NCBI GenBank assembly: GCA_964611645.1
Contig: CAZTAO010000035.1
Span: 1 to 51,817 of the forward strand
Reading direction: 5' to 3'
From: CAZTAO01 sp964611645
Lineage (GTDB): Bacteria; Armatimonadota; UBA5829
DNA length: 51,817 bases
Position numbers and translations under genes: made by a program. Below the pieces are notes generated by a model. That model was not told the origin of the DNA, ran no database searches, and saw only the letters and a program-made list of their open reading frames with translations. Positions 1 through 9,020 of this stretch are shown here, in pieces (the stretch's first letter is position 1; each line of letters opens with the position of its first letter).

Positions 1-43
1 TTTACGAGAGGCAGGGGCACCAAACACAATTTACACACTTCAG

Positions 44-64
44 TTGACACGACCGGAGTGTCAA
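44..64. promoter_or_regulatory. Inverted repeat upstream of the plus-strand operon promoter
   Basis: TTGACAC (44-50) and GTGTCAA (58-64) form a perfect 7-bp inverted repeat around a 7-base spacer. It ends 7 bases before the -35 box at 72, the usual position of an activator or repressor site. The left arm itself contains TTGACA, so it could also be part of an alternative upstream promoter. No regulator is assigned. Confidence 0.4.
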
Positions 65-71
65 AGGCGCG

Positions 72-101
72 TTGACAGTCAGTGTGCAAAAGCGGTATAA
101 C
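72..101 (+). promoter_or_regulatory. Sigma-70-type promoter of the plus-strand glycosidase operon
   Basis: A consensus -35 TTGACA (72-77) is followed by an 18-base spacer and -10 TATAAC (96-101, 5 of 6 consensus). Transcription would start near 107-109, about 67 bases before the first gene at 176. The genes down to 14382 are closely spaced, and no other equally strong promoter was noticed before them. Confidence 0.6.
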
Positions 102-102
102 A

Positions 103-121
103 GAACCAGCGCTTTGGGTTC
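103..121. promoter_or_regulatory. Candidate LacI-type operator at the plus operon start site
   Basis: GAACC (103-107) and GGTTC (117-121) form an inverted repeat around CAGCGCTT (107-114), a 7-of-8 match to the AANCGNTT core common among LacI-family operators. It sits right at the predicted start of transcription, where a repressor would block. A related sequence lies at the promoter of the LacI gene (26274-26281), so the LacI protein encoded at 25173-26201 is the obvious candidate ligand. This is inference from sequence likeness. Confidence 0.35.
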
Positions 122-175
122 ATAATAGCCTGGACGCGCTGCAGCGGAATCACTGACTTCCCCGAGGAGAGTGCG

Positions 176-2609
176 ATGGGTTATGCGCGAGTAGTTACTA
201 TTAGATGTTTCCTGCTTACATTGGGGGTTATTATGTCATTGTGTGTAGCGTGCAGTCCCGCTGCGGGTGGCGACCCTCAGCCAATTACTCTGGTGGACTT
301 CAGCGCCCCGGACATCATGCAGACAACGGCCCCCACGGCGAGCGTAAAGTTAGCGTTGGTGGATGACGGCGGCGGAAAGGCCCTTGAGGTAACCGTGCCT
401 CCCTTCTCGCAGCACAAAGACTCCTGGCCATACGTCTCCTTTGATCCCAAGGTGCTCAAGAAGCCCTTTGACTGCAGTGCCTACTCCTACATCACTGCCG
501 ATGTCACGAACGTAACCGAGGGCTACGGCAGGATTGCGTTCTATCTTGCGACCTTGCCCTACAACGACCACGGGATGAACGTTGACTTCGGCCTCACCAA
601 CGTCCCGGGCAAGACAAAGATGGCCTGCAATATCCCACTGAACACCCTCCAGCGCAACGACCCATCAAGCATCAACTACGTTCAGATTATATTCCAAGTT
701 AGGGAACAGGAAGCGATATACCGTATTGGCAATATCCGAGCTGTATATGATCCGACCGTAGGCTCTCCCGCTGATACCTTGCGCAAGCAGGTGAAGGCTG
801 TGGATTCTCAGTTTGCGGCTTTCAAGACTCTCAACGGGGAGAAGATTGGATCGAGCCAATCCCTGCAGGGAGAAGCTCAGGAGATAGGAGAGACTATTGC
901 CGACCTGAAGACTGCTGTGGGTCTGAGCGGTGAAGTCTCGATGTCGGGGCAGTACAAGAACATTCAAGCAAGACTGGCGGATGTGACCCGGCGGATGGGC
1001 CTGATGGTGCTGGCTGGCGAGAAGGGCTTCGGCATCTGGAGCATCGACCCCTACGCCAACATCACCCGCGACGAATCCCCGAGTTCCACTTCCACCATAT
1101 TGAAAAACCTGGAAGCGAAGATGGCTCAGGGCGAGTTCAGGCAGAGGGTGTTCATGNNNNNNNNNNATGGTCACCGCCATGGATGATGACGCCGAGCTTC
1201 AGGTATCAGTCACTTCGCCCAAGGGACTGCCCGCCGGAGCAATCAGGTTGGAGCGGATAGACTACACGGCGAATGCCAAGGATATAGAGACCGGCGACCT
1301 TGTCTATCCACTCGCTGAACCTGTAGTGATCCCCAAGGGCCAGAGCAGGCAGTTGCGCGTGCGTTTTGATACTCGCAACAACAAGATCGCGCCCGGCAAG
1401 TATAGTTTCAAGGTGAATCTGAAAGACCTGCAGTCAGGCGTGGTTAAGGCGCTTCCGGGTACCCTGGAGGTGTGGAATATCCAACTGCCTAACTACGACG
1501 TCATCAGGAACAACGGGTATTCCCAACTCGAAGAGAGCAACTTCACGCCGGAAGCGCTGCATGCGGTGGTGCGTGATATGAAGATGTATGGGCAGAACGT
1601 GCTGTACGTGTCGCCCTTGGAAGCGCCCAGACCTCTGGACGTGGACGACTCCGGCAATGTAGGCAGGTATGATGATACGGCATTCTTCGCGCGGATAAAG
1701 CCATTTGTGAAGGACTGGAACGCAGCGCCTGGTACAGATACGGTCTTCTTCATCTTCTCTACTTCAAGCTTCACGCCGGACTTCGGCCAGCCAGCGGGGC
1801 GCTTTGAGTTCGGGAGCGAGCCTTGGAAAAACCTGCTTGGCCAATGGCTGCGTCACTTCAAGGCGGTGGTCAGGGAGTGCGGCATACCGGACGACAAGTG
1901 GTCGATGACTCTTGCGGACGAGTCCAGCGAATCCGCGCTGATCACCTACGAGATACCTATGGCTGAAGCCATCAAGCGGGCGGAGCCAGGCATCAAGGTA
2001 TTAGCCAATGCCAGCGCACTGATTAACGATCCGGCAGTCGCCAAGCGCTTTTTCAGCGTCTTCGATACAATTCAGCCAGTCTACTGGGACGGTCTAAAAC
2101 ACGACCAGCGGCTCAAGGAATGGATGCTTACCAACGCAAGGCAGTCCGGCAAGACTGTGTGGACCTACTCTTGCGCGGGCGACTGGAACCAGAAAGGCAA
2201 GAACACCTACGATTACTACCGGGTATACCTGTGGGAATTGTGGAGAGAGGGCATCACCGGCAGCGGTCTGTGGACCTACTGTGCGCACATGACAGCACAC
2301 GCCAAGAACGGCTATCTGATGATCTTCAACAGAGACGATAAGATGGTCCACGCGCGCAGGTATGCCATCTATAACGAGGGCCTCGACGACTATAGATACC
2401 TGTCGCTCCTGACCACCGTTGCGAAGAAGAAGGGCCCCGCGGCGCAGAAGCAGGCCGAGAAGCTGATTTCCGATGCTATATCGGACATAACAGCGGACAC
2501 CTCAGATGTCACTCGCTGCGACAAATGGCGAGCTAAGATAGCCGCAGAGACACTGAAGCTCAAAGGCCCGGCTGCGCCGCAGAAGGCCCGCGGAAAAGGC
2601 AGGGGCTAG
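176..2609 (+). CDS. Secreted DUF4091 glycoside-hydrolase-like protein, interrupted by an assembly gap
   Basis: First gene of the plus operon; start ATG at 176 has a GAGGAGA Shine-Dalgarno 6 bases upstream. The N-terminus is a signal peptide (hydrophobic stretch about residues 9-26, Cys-containing end, possibly a lipoprotein). It is followed by a jelly-roll, carbohydrate-binding-like domain (about 35-195), a helical stretch (about 200-325), a beta-sandwich, and a TIM-barrel-like DUF4091 region (about 450-770). The likely catalytic DES motif lies near residue 573, and the family's EGLDDYRYL signature is present near the end. Ten Ns at 1157-1166 break the reading frame. ATG lies on both sides of the gap, and collapsing the Ns plus one ATG gives one in-frame 806-residue protein, close in size to the 804- and 736-residue DUF4091 proteins nearby. 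Substrate unknown; a role in polysaccharide breakdown is inferred from family and context. Confidence 0.8.
1157..1166. other. Assembly gap of 10 Ns inside a coding region
   Basis: Exactly ten Ns are flanked by ...TTCATG and ATGGTC.... The reading frame differs by one position on the two sides, so the true gap is not 10 bases. Overlapping the two flanks by their shared ATG restores the frame. The resulting junction (GEFRQRVFMVTAMDDD) aligns in type with GESESAQIVIAAGNG of the DUF4091 paralogue at 17648-19858. The gap is therefore probably a scaffolding artefact with zero or negative length. Confidence 0.85.
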
Positions 2610-4336
2610 TGGGAGTGGAAGTAAGGGACAAGCTGCAGGCTCTGCCATTTGGGAGTGTGGAAGTCGGCGGGCCGATCGGCGAACGCATCCAAAAGACTAT
2701 TGAGAATAACCTGCTCGTCCTGAATGTCGAAGAGGACTTCCTCCAGCCATTCAGAGAGAAGAGCGCCGTCGCGGAGTCTTATGTCGGACTGGGGAAGCTG
2801 ATAGATGCAGTGGTCCGGCTGGCGGCGCAGACACGTGATGAGAGGCTGACATCGCTCAAGAAGCAGCTCATTGGCGGCGTCACCCAAGCGCAACTTGCCG
2901 ACGGCTACATCGGCCTTTTCGCCCCCGAACTACGGGTATGGGGCCTCTGGGATGTCCACGAAACCTCCTACATCATTTACGGGTTGATCAGCGACTATGA
3001 GCTCTTCGGAAATTCGGCGTCGTTGGACGCTGCACGCAGGGCTGCGGATTGTGTGATTCGAGAATGGGCTGACCACCCCGGAGAGTATCTGGGAAAAGGG
3101 CGCAGGCCGATCCTGATGACTGCGTGCGGAGCCGACATCACATTCATGCGCCTCACTCGCGCCACCGGCGACGATAAGTACCAGGAGTTCATGGCGTCCA
3201 AGACCGAACTGGCGAACTGGCGGCAGGAGATAGTGATTGGGAGGCACGGTCGGGTAGAAGGCCACGCGTATTCACACATATATAAGTCCCTGTCGCAAGT
3301 GGAGCGGTACCGCCTGACGGGCGAGGAAGGGCTGCTGAGTCAGGCGGACAAAGTCGTGGAATTCTGGACCAAAGGGGCAGGGATGCTCATCACCGGCGCC
3401 AGCGGCAGGGATGAGTGCTGGCACAACACCCAGGACGGCAGCGGGAGCCTCGGGGAGACCTGTGCCACCGCCTACTCCCTACGCCTCCTTGATAGTCTCA
3501 TTAGGCTCAGAGGAGGCTCCACATACGGCGACCTAATGGAGCGAATCATCTACAATGCCCTCTTCGCCGCGCAGTCTCCCGACGGTCGCAGGATCCGCTA
3601 CTACGCCCCATTTGAGGGCAAAAGAGAATTCTGGCATCTGGACACATACTGCTGCCCGGGCAACTACCGCAGGATTATCTCCGAACTGCCGAGGCTGATC
3701 TACTACCAGTCCGGGAACGCCGTCACAATCAACCTCTACACGGTTTCTACCGCCTCATTCCAGCTTGCGGACGGAAACTCTGCGCACCTTGAGCAGGTGA
3801 CGGAGTATCCGAAGTCGGGGGAAGTGGTGGTGAAGGTCTCATTGCCGAAGCCAACTTCATTCAGCCTGAAGCTTCGAATCCCCGCCTGGGCGGATGGCGC
3901 GAGTGTGACTGTGAATGGTGAGGCTGTCGGCGGAGCCAGGAGTGGGTCATACCTGACAATCAGGCGCAGGTGGTCTGAGGGCGACGAAGTGAATCTCAGC
4001 ATGCCGATGCCCTGGCGACTGGTAAGAGGAAAGATCAACCAGGCGGGGAGGGTGGCGGTGATGCGGGGGCCGATATTGTACACCTTGACCCGTGAAATGA
4101 ACCCGCAACTGGATGGGGTTGACCTGAGGCAGATACAGCTGGACCCGGAGAGCATATCTGAGAACGGCGGGCGACTTCACGCCAAGGGGTGGCTGCCCGG
4201 GACTGAGTCTACTCAGCCTCACGATACCGAGTTCGTCCTCACCCAGTTCACTGATCCGGCGGGGGAGATGTCCTACTTCCTGGTTCCCGACCCACGCACC
4301 GGCTCCGATGACGAACTGCTGAAGACAAGATGCTAG
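2609..4336 (+). CDS. GH127-type beta-L-arabinofuranosidase-like protein (DUF1680)
   Basis: A 575-residue protein of the DUF1680 family, whose characterised members (GH127, GH146) remove terminal beta-L-arabinofuranose and use a zinc-bound cysteine as nucleophile. The sequence keeps the metal/cysteine set: GETCAT (Glu and Cys, about residues 290-293) and YCCPGN (two Cys, about 348-349). A further Glu in GRDECW, 14 residues before the GETC Glu, is a candidate acid/base. An (alpha/alpha)6 barrel and C-terminal beta domains (including VKVSLPKPTSFSLKLRIPAWA) fit the family. No signal peptide, so probably cytoplasmic. The start is GTG, overlapping the previous stop codon by one base (TAGTG), with a purine-rich Shine-Dalgarno just upstream, so the two genes are translationally coupled. 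The sugar could be another furanose or pyranose, since the family is broad. Confidence 0.8.
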   Translation: MGVEVRDKLQALPFGSVEVGGPIGERIQKTIENNLLVLNVEEDFLQPFREKSAVAESYVGLGKLIDAVVRLAAQTRDERLTSLKKQLIGGVTQAQLADGYIGLFAPELRVWGLWDVHETSYIIYGLISDYELFGNSASLDAARRAADCVIREWADHPGEYLGKGRRPILMTACGADITFMRLTRATGDDKYQEFMASKTELANWRQEIVIGRHGRVEGHAYSHIYKSLSQVERYRLTGEEGLLSQADKVVEFWTKGAGMLITGASGRDECWHNTQDGSGSLGETCATAYSLRLLDSLIRLRGGSTYGDLMERIIYNALFAAQSPDGRRIRYYAPFEGKREFWHLDTYCCPGNYRRIISELPRLIYYQSGNAVTINLYTVSTASFQLADGNSAHLEQVTEYPKSGEVVVKVSLPKPTSFSLKLRIPAWADGASVTVNGEAVGGARSGSYLTIRRRWSEGDEVNLSMPMPWRLVRGKINQAGRVAVMRGPILYTLTREMNPQLDGVDLRQIQLDPESISENGGRLHAKGWLPGTESTQPHDTEFVLTQFTDPAGEMSYFLVPDPRTGSDDELLKTRC

Positions 4337-4355
4337 ACTGGAGTGTTGCCCGCCA

Positions 4356-5468
4356 ATGACCTCTCGTGAACGGCTTCTCCGGGCCGTCAGGTTGCAGCCT
4401 GTCGATAGAGTCCCGATCTCGACATTCCCACTGGTTCCCTTTGCCGACCAGGGGTTTCGGCTGAATGGGCCCAGCTACCAGAAACTGAACGCGCTGGTGG
4501 AGGAGAAGACGGACTGCTTCTATCACTGGGGCTTTGAAGTGATGTGCAACGCCCGTGAGGAGGAGTTCACCGAGCAGATTGTCTGGCGCGAGGGCGACAG
4601 CGCCTTTACCAAGACCATCCTGCACACGCCGCTTGGCGATCTGACCTCGCTAGTCAAACGCGACGAAGGCGTCCATACCAAGTGGATAATGGAACACCCC
4701 ATCAAGAGTCCCGAGGATATGCGCCGCTTCCTCTCCGTCCCCTACGAGACCCGGAAAGACCCCTCTATCTTCGATCAATTTAAGAGGATGGTCGAGAAGC
4801 AAGGCGACAAAGGAATTGTCTACACCGACATAGGCGATCCCGTGGGTTGGGCAGAGGAACTGATGGGTTTTGAGACCTTTGCCTACAACCTGATGTGTGA
4901 GAAAGATGCCACGTTTGCTTTCATGGACGCCATGTTCGAGCGGCAGTTTGATGCCTTGCACTACGCGCTTGATGGCGGGATCGGTGAACTCTTCAGGATT
5001 TCCGGCCCGGAAATTGCCGCGCCGCCCCTGATGGGACCGCAGCATTTCCGCGAGCTTGCCCTGAGATACGACCCAAAGTTCATAGACCTCATTCACCAGC
5101 ACAGCCAGATGGTTTGTGTCCACTGCCACGGGAACGTAAAGAGAATCATGGACAGCCTGCTGGAGATGGGGGCGGACGTAATTGAGCCTGTCGAGCCGCC
5201 GCCGGATGGTGATATCAGCCTCAGGGAAGCCAAGGCTATGGCGCAGGGCAAGGTGTGCCTGATGGGGAACCTGGAGTTCAGGGAACTTGAGGCCGCAAGC
5301 CCGGAGCGAATAGATGAGTTGGTGAAGCAGATAATGGACGAGGCAAAGGATGGATATGGCTTCATCATCATGCCCTCGGCTCACCCAATTGTTGAAGAGC
5401 TTCCGGCGAAGACAGAAACCAACTACATCCAGTACATTGAATCAGCCCTGGCATACGGGAAGTATTAG
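4356..5468 (+). CDS. URO-D-fold (uroporphyrinogen decarboxylase family) protein, HxH type
   Basis: A 370-residue TIM-barrel protein of the uroporphyrinogen decarboxylase superfamily. It begins with the typical TSRERLLRAVRLQPVDRVP and lacks the N-terminal Arg motif of true HemE, so heme synthesis is unlikely. Related proteins include the corrinoid-dependent methyltransferases MtaA/CmuA, which bind zinc through HxC plus Cys. Here the equivalent stretch is VHCHGNV (about residues 252-258), which offers His and Cys ligands in a slightly different order. Cytoplasmic. It lies 19 bases after the GH127-like gene, with GGAG upstream, and is followed 1 base later by a second URO-D paralogue. No corrinoid protein is encoded nearby. 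Function unknown; removal of methyl groups from modified sugars is one possibility raised only by context. Confidence 0.75.
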   Translation: MTSRERLLRAVRLQPVDRVPISTFPLVPFADQGFRLNGPSYQKLNALVEEKTDCFYHWGFEVMCNAREEEFTEQIVWREGDSAFTKTILHTPLGDLTSLVKRDEGVHTKWIMEHPIKSPEDMRRFLSVPYETRKDPSIFDQFKRMVEKQGDKGIVYTDIGDPVGWAEELMGFETFAYNLMCEKDATFAFMDAMFERQFDALHYALDGGIGELFRISGPEIAAPPLMGPQHFRELALRYDPKFIDLIHQHSQMVCVHCHGNVKRIMDSLLEMGADVIEPVEPPPDGDISLREAKAMAQGKVCLMGNLEFRELEAASPERIDELVKQIMDEAKDGYGFIIMPSAHPIVEELPAKTETNYIQYIESALAYGKY

Positions 5469-5469
5469 C

Positions 5470-6540
5470 GTGACCCCCCGGGAACGATACAGGGCAATGC
5501 TCAACTTCGACCGCCCGGACCGGCCATTCATCGGCCAGTTCGATATACGCCGGGCTACCATGGAAGCCTGGTGGCAGCAGGGACACCCCAGAGATGTCAG
5601 CACAGCTCAGCTTCTCGGCCTCGACGAGTACCTGGTCATCCCGCTGAACGCGTCCCACTGCCCCAAGTTTGAGAAGCAGATCGTCGAGGAGCGTGACGGC
5701 CACATCACCTACTACGATGAAGAGGGCGCGCTTAGAACTGAGTCCGCGAGTGCGACCGGAAGCGGGTTCGTCACCCGGAGCTGGCTCAGGTTTCCGGTAG
5801 AAAATCGCCAGGACTTTCGCAAAATGCGCGAGAGGTACGTGGCCGAGGACACAGCGCGCAGAGACCCGGGGTTTGACGCGGCAATCGCCAACTCTCACTT
5901 TTCCACGAATCCCACCCTGGTCGTGATTTTCGGTTTCTATTGGACGATGCGGCAGTGGCTGGGGTTTGAGGGGCTGTCGGTCGCGTTTCACGATATGCCG
6001 GGACTGATCCTGGAGATGATGGACTTTATCCTGCAGTTCAACATCGGCCTCGTCCGCAGCCATCTGGCCGAGTCTGCCATCGACAACTTCATGATCTCCG
6101 AGGACATGGCTTACAAGACCGCATGCATGGTATCGCCGAGATTCGTGAGGGATGAGTTCGTGCCGAGGTACCGGGAACTGGTGCAGGAGGCAAGGCTGGC
6201 GTGCGCCGACAAGGTCTTCATCGATTCCGACGGCCACATCTCCGAACTTATCCCACTATGGGTAGAGGCGGGGATAGACGGGACTTCGCCAGTTGAGATC
6301 GCGTCCGAGCAGGATATCCTTGATTACGCTGAGCGCTATCCTCGGTTTCTGTTCCTGGGCGGGATCGACAAACGCAGGCTCAGCCGGTCGCTCAAGGATG
6401 TTGAAGCGGAAATCCTCCCCAAGGCTGAGAAGCTCTACGCCCGGGGCGGGTGGGTGCCCAATGTCGACCACGCAGTGCCGGCGGACATACCCTTTGGCAA
6501 TTTCAGATACGCAATCGAGCTTCTGAAGAAGGCGTGGTGA
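5470..6540 (+). CDS. URO-D-fold protein, DxD variant
   Basis: A 356-residue paralogue of the preceding protein and of the one at 14354-15424. The start chosen is GTG at 5470, with GGGA about 9 bases upstream, giving VTPRERYRAMLNFDRPDRP, the normal family N-terminus. An upstream ATG (5350) would read through the previous gene in a different frame and adds unrelated residues. Where the first paralogue has HCHG, this one has FIDSDGH (about residue 250), so the metal-ligand His/Cys positions are replaced by Asp. That argues for a different chemistry or metal use. The C-terminal GGIDKRRL and NVDHAVPADIPF motifs are shared with the third paralogue. Cytoplasmic. Function unknown. Confidence 0.75.
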   Translation: MTPRERYRAMLNFDRPDRPFIGQFDIRRATMEAWWQQGHPRDVSTAQLLGLDEYLVIPLNASHCPKFEKQIVEERDGHITYYDEEGALRTESASATGSGFVTRSWLRFPVENRQDFRKMRERYVAEDTARRDPGFDAAIANSHFSTNPTLVVIFGFYWTMRQWLGFEGLSVAFHDMPGLILEMMDFILQFNIGLVRSHLAESAIDNFMISEDMAYKTACMVSPRFVRDEFVPRYRELVQEARLACADKVFIDSDGHISELIPLWVEAGIDGTSPVEIASEQDILDYAERYPRFLFLGGIDKRRLSRSLKDVEAEILPKAEKLYARGGWVPNVDHAVPADIPFGNFRYAIELLKKAW

Positions 6541-6586
6541 AGTGACTGGAACAGCCAAGAGAAAGCAGATAGTGGAGGATAGATAC

Positions 6587-9001
6587 ATGTCGAACCTGTT
6601 GTTTGGAGTTCTCCTGGTCGTCGTTGCGCTGGCCGCCTGCGCGCCGTCTTTTGCGCAGCAGTGGACTGAGGCTGAGAATCAGAAGGGTTATGTGGTCTTC
6701 GAGCACAACACACTGGAGAACATGCCCGAGGACTATGTGCCGACTCGTCAGCAGATTAGCGGTAAGCTCTCCTGCGCTCTGGCGTGCGGTGAACGCAGTT
6801 CGGTGCAGTTGGGAGTGCACAGCGTCGCGGATGACCTGTCGAACATCCGGGTGACGGTGACCTCCGATCTTCCGGTAACCCTGTATAGCCGACCCGCCAC
6901 GCATCCTGCCTCCGTGTCGGGCACACCCACCGCGGCTGACCTGGACAAACGAGTCTCGTCTGCGTACGACTGGATGTATCTCCAGAAGGGGAACGTGGTC
7001 GCGAAGCTTCCCAGGAATGCCAGCGTCAACTTCTGGCTGACAGTTCATGCCGACGCCGACGCCTCGCCCGGGATGCATTCCGGAAAGGTGCGCGTAGAGG
7101 TCGATGGAAAACCGGCAACAGAGGTCGACATGCTGGTGGAAGTCAGGCCATTCCTGTTGGCTCCCGCCAGGATTCCATTCGGGATGTACTATGCTCGCGG
7201 GCAATACTACGGAGCCGACGATGCCCTGCACTCATTCATCTACCGCGATATGGCCGAACACAGTCAGAACTCGGTAGGGTTTACGTGCGGCAGGGACGCC
7301 GGTGGAGTAGATTTCAGCAAAGTTCCGTTCGGCGATGACCACCCGTTTGTGAAGATCATCAAGACCGCCAAAGATGCAGGGCTTGTGAGCGAGAACATAC
7401 CCTGCTTTATGGAGAGGCCGCAGTTCGTTAACGAGTTCTTCGAAGGCCGGACACCCGGGCTTACCAAGACGCAGATGAAGGTCGCGGCAGCGTGGTTGCA
7501 GGCGCAACAGAAAGAACGCGGATGGCCGGAGTTGATGGTGTACGGCTGGGATGAGCCTCTGGTTCCGACGCCCGGACTCAGAGAGCTCTATGCTCCTATG
7601 AGGGGGGTTCCGATAAGACTGACTACGGCCATGAGCATGAAGGCAGCCTACGGGTATGGCGATATGCATGACGTCTGGATAGTTCACGATGGACACTTTA
7701 CGCCGGAGTTGCGGGCGGAAGCCAAACGCAGGGACGCCCAGGTGTATACCTACAGCTACCGCATGTGGAGGCAGAACTTCAATCCCCTGACACAGCGCTA
7801 CTACGCAGGCCTGCACACGTGGGCCTTGAACCTCGGCGGCAACTACGTGTGGGAATACTACTACGACTACAACTGGATCGACCCGGTGAGCAAGCAGACC
7901 AACCCCACTACTGGCTGGGAGGCCCGCCGTGACGGGGTAGACGACTACAGATACCTGCAAATGCTTGAAGAGGCGATAAAGGCAAAACCCCGCAACCGTG
8001 CCGCCGTCGAGGCGTCCATCTGGCTGGAGACGCTTCGCGCCCGCGTGATCAGCGAACCCAACCCGGACGGATACTGGAATAGCATCGGCCTGACGGCGAG
8101 TACAAGCCGGGTCGAAGCGCACAGTGTGGTGGCGGGCAAACCTTTTGGCGTGGAGGAATTCGATCGGATAGCAGCCACGGCCGCCGACTACATTGTGAAG
8201 ATAAGTCCGGCGCAGGCGAAGCCGAAGAAGGCGCCCGTGACGTATGTGAAAGACGAGGCCGCCGCATTCCGCGGGAAATCGGTCGAGCAGTGCGTTGGAG
8301 GTTTGCGCAGCCCGGCATCAGCCACCAAGCGATCGGCCGCGTGGGCGTTGTGGGAAGTGGGGCCAAAGGCGGCGGCGGCGGTGCCGGAGCTAGTCAAAGC
8401 GCTTGATGATCCAGATGTGCGCATTCCAGCGCTTATGGCAATCCAGGCAATAGGACCACGCGCATTCCAGGCATCTGGGAAAGTGGCTACGCTTCTCTCG
8501 TATCCGGACGATTTCATAAGGCTCGGAGCGTCTATGACCTTGGCTGAGTTGGCAAAGCCGCTGTGGAAGACGCTCGCGGAAACGCCCAAAGAGTGGCTGT
8601 TCCGCAAAGACCTGGGAAAGATCGGCGAATCCGAGAAGTGGTTCCTGCCGGCATACACCAAGGCATCCCCGGAGTGGGAGAGTCTTTCTACTCACGCGGC
8701 TTGGGAAGAGGGCTACATAGGTTACGGCTGGTATGCCCTGGATATCGTGATCCCCAAGACCGGCAGCAAGCGCGTCTGGCTGCAGTTCGGGGGAGTGGAT
8801 GAGAATTACACCCTGTGGATCAACGGCAAATACATCGCCGACAATATGAATGCCGGGACGGGCCAGTGGAACACTCCGATTCAGGTTGATATCACTGACA
8901 AGTTCAATCAGGGCGAGTCAAACCATGTAGTGGTGAGAGTTCACAACACGGCATACGCGGGCGGCATACATAAGCCGGTCACACTTTTGGTCGAGGAATA
9001 A
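6587..9001 (+). CDS. Secreted DUF4091 glycosidase-like protein with HEAT repeats and C-terminal beta-sandwich
   Basis: An 804-residue protein. The start at ATG 6587 is preferred over an in-frame GTG at 6542, because GGAGG lies 8 bases upstream and translation then begins directly with the signal peptide (cleavage near SFAQQ). After a beta-sandwich region comes the DUF4091 barrel with WDEP (about residue 320), the same D-E position as in the other two DUF4091 proteins, and the RRDGVDDYRYL signature (about 448). Residues about 570-655 form HEAT-like helical repeats (AVPELVKALDDPDVRIPALM). The last 100 residues form a GH2-type jelly roll (YTLWINGKYIADN). HEAT repeats usually hold partner proteins, so this enzyme may sit in a complex. 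Substrate unknown. Confidence 0.75.
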   Translation: MSNLLFGVLLVVVALAACAPSFAQQWTEAENQKGYVVFEHNTLENMPEDYVPTRQQISGKLSCALACGERSSVQLGVHSVADDLSNIRVTVTSDLPVTLYSRPATHPASVSGTPTAADLDKRVSSAYDWMYLQKGNVVAKLPRNASVNFWLTVHADADASPGMHSGKVRVEVDGKPATEVDMLVEVRPFLLAPARIPFGMYYARGQYYGADDALHSFIYRDMAEHSQNSVGFTCGRDAGGVDFSKVPFGDDHPFVKIIKTAKDAGLVSENIPCFMERPQFVNEFFEGRTPGLTKTQMKVAAAWLQAQQKERGWPELMVYGWDEPLVPTPGLRELYAPMRGVPIRLTTAMSMKAAYGYGDMHDVWIVHDGHFTPELRAEAKRRDAQVYTYSYRMWRQNFNPLTQRYYAGLHTWALNLGGNYVWEYYYDYNWIDPVSKQTNPTTGWEARRDGVDDYRYLQMLEEAIKAKPRNRAAVEASIWLETLRARVISEPNPDGYWNSIGLTASTSRVEAHSVVAGKPFGVEEFDRIAATAADYIVKISPAQAKPKKAPVTYVKDEAAAFRGKSVEQCVGGLRSPASATKRSAAWALWEVGPKAAAAVPELVKALDDPDVRIPALMAIQAIGPRAFQASGKVATLLSYPDDFIRLGASMTLAELAKPLWKTLAETPKEWLFRKDLGKIGESEKWFLPAYTKASPEWESLSTHAAWEEGYIGYGWYALDIVIPKTGSKRVWLQFGGVDENYTLWINGKYIADNMNAGTGQWNTPIQVDITDKFNQGESNHVVVRVHNTAYAGGIHKPVTLLVEE

Positions 9002-9020
9002 CGGATACAGGAGCAACCCG

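Noticed and set aside
4356..5468. hemE
   Set aside because: The N-terminal Arg-containing motif of uroporphyrinogen decarboxylase is missing and no heme gene is nearby.
5350..5469. Upstream in-frame extension of the second URO-D gene
   Set aside because: It runs inside the previous gene in a shifted frame, and the GTG at 5470 has a ribosome site and gives the family N-terminus.
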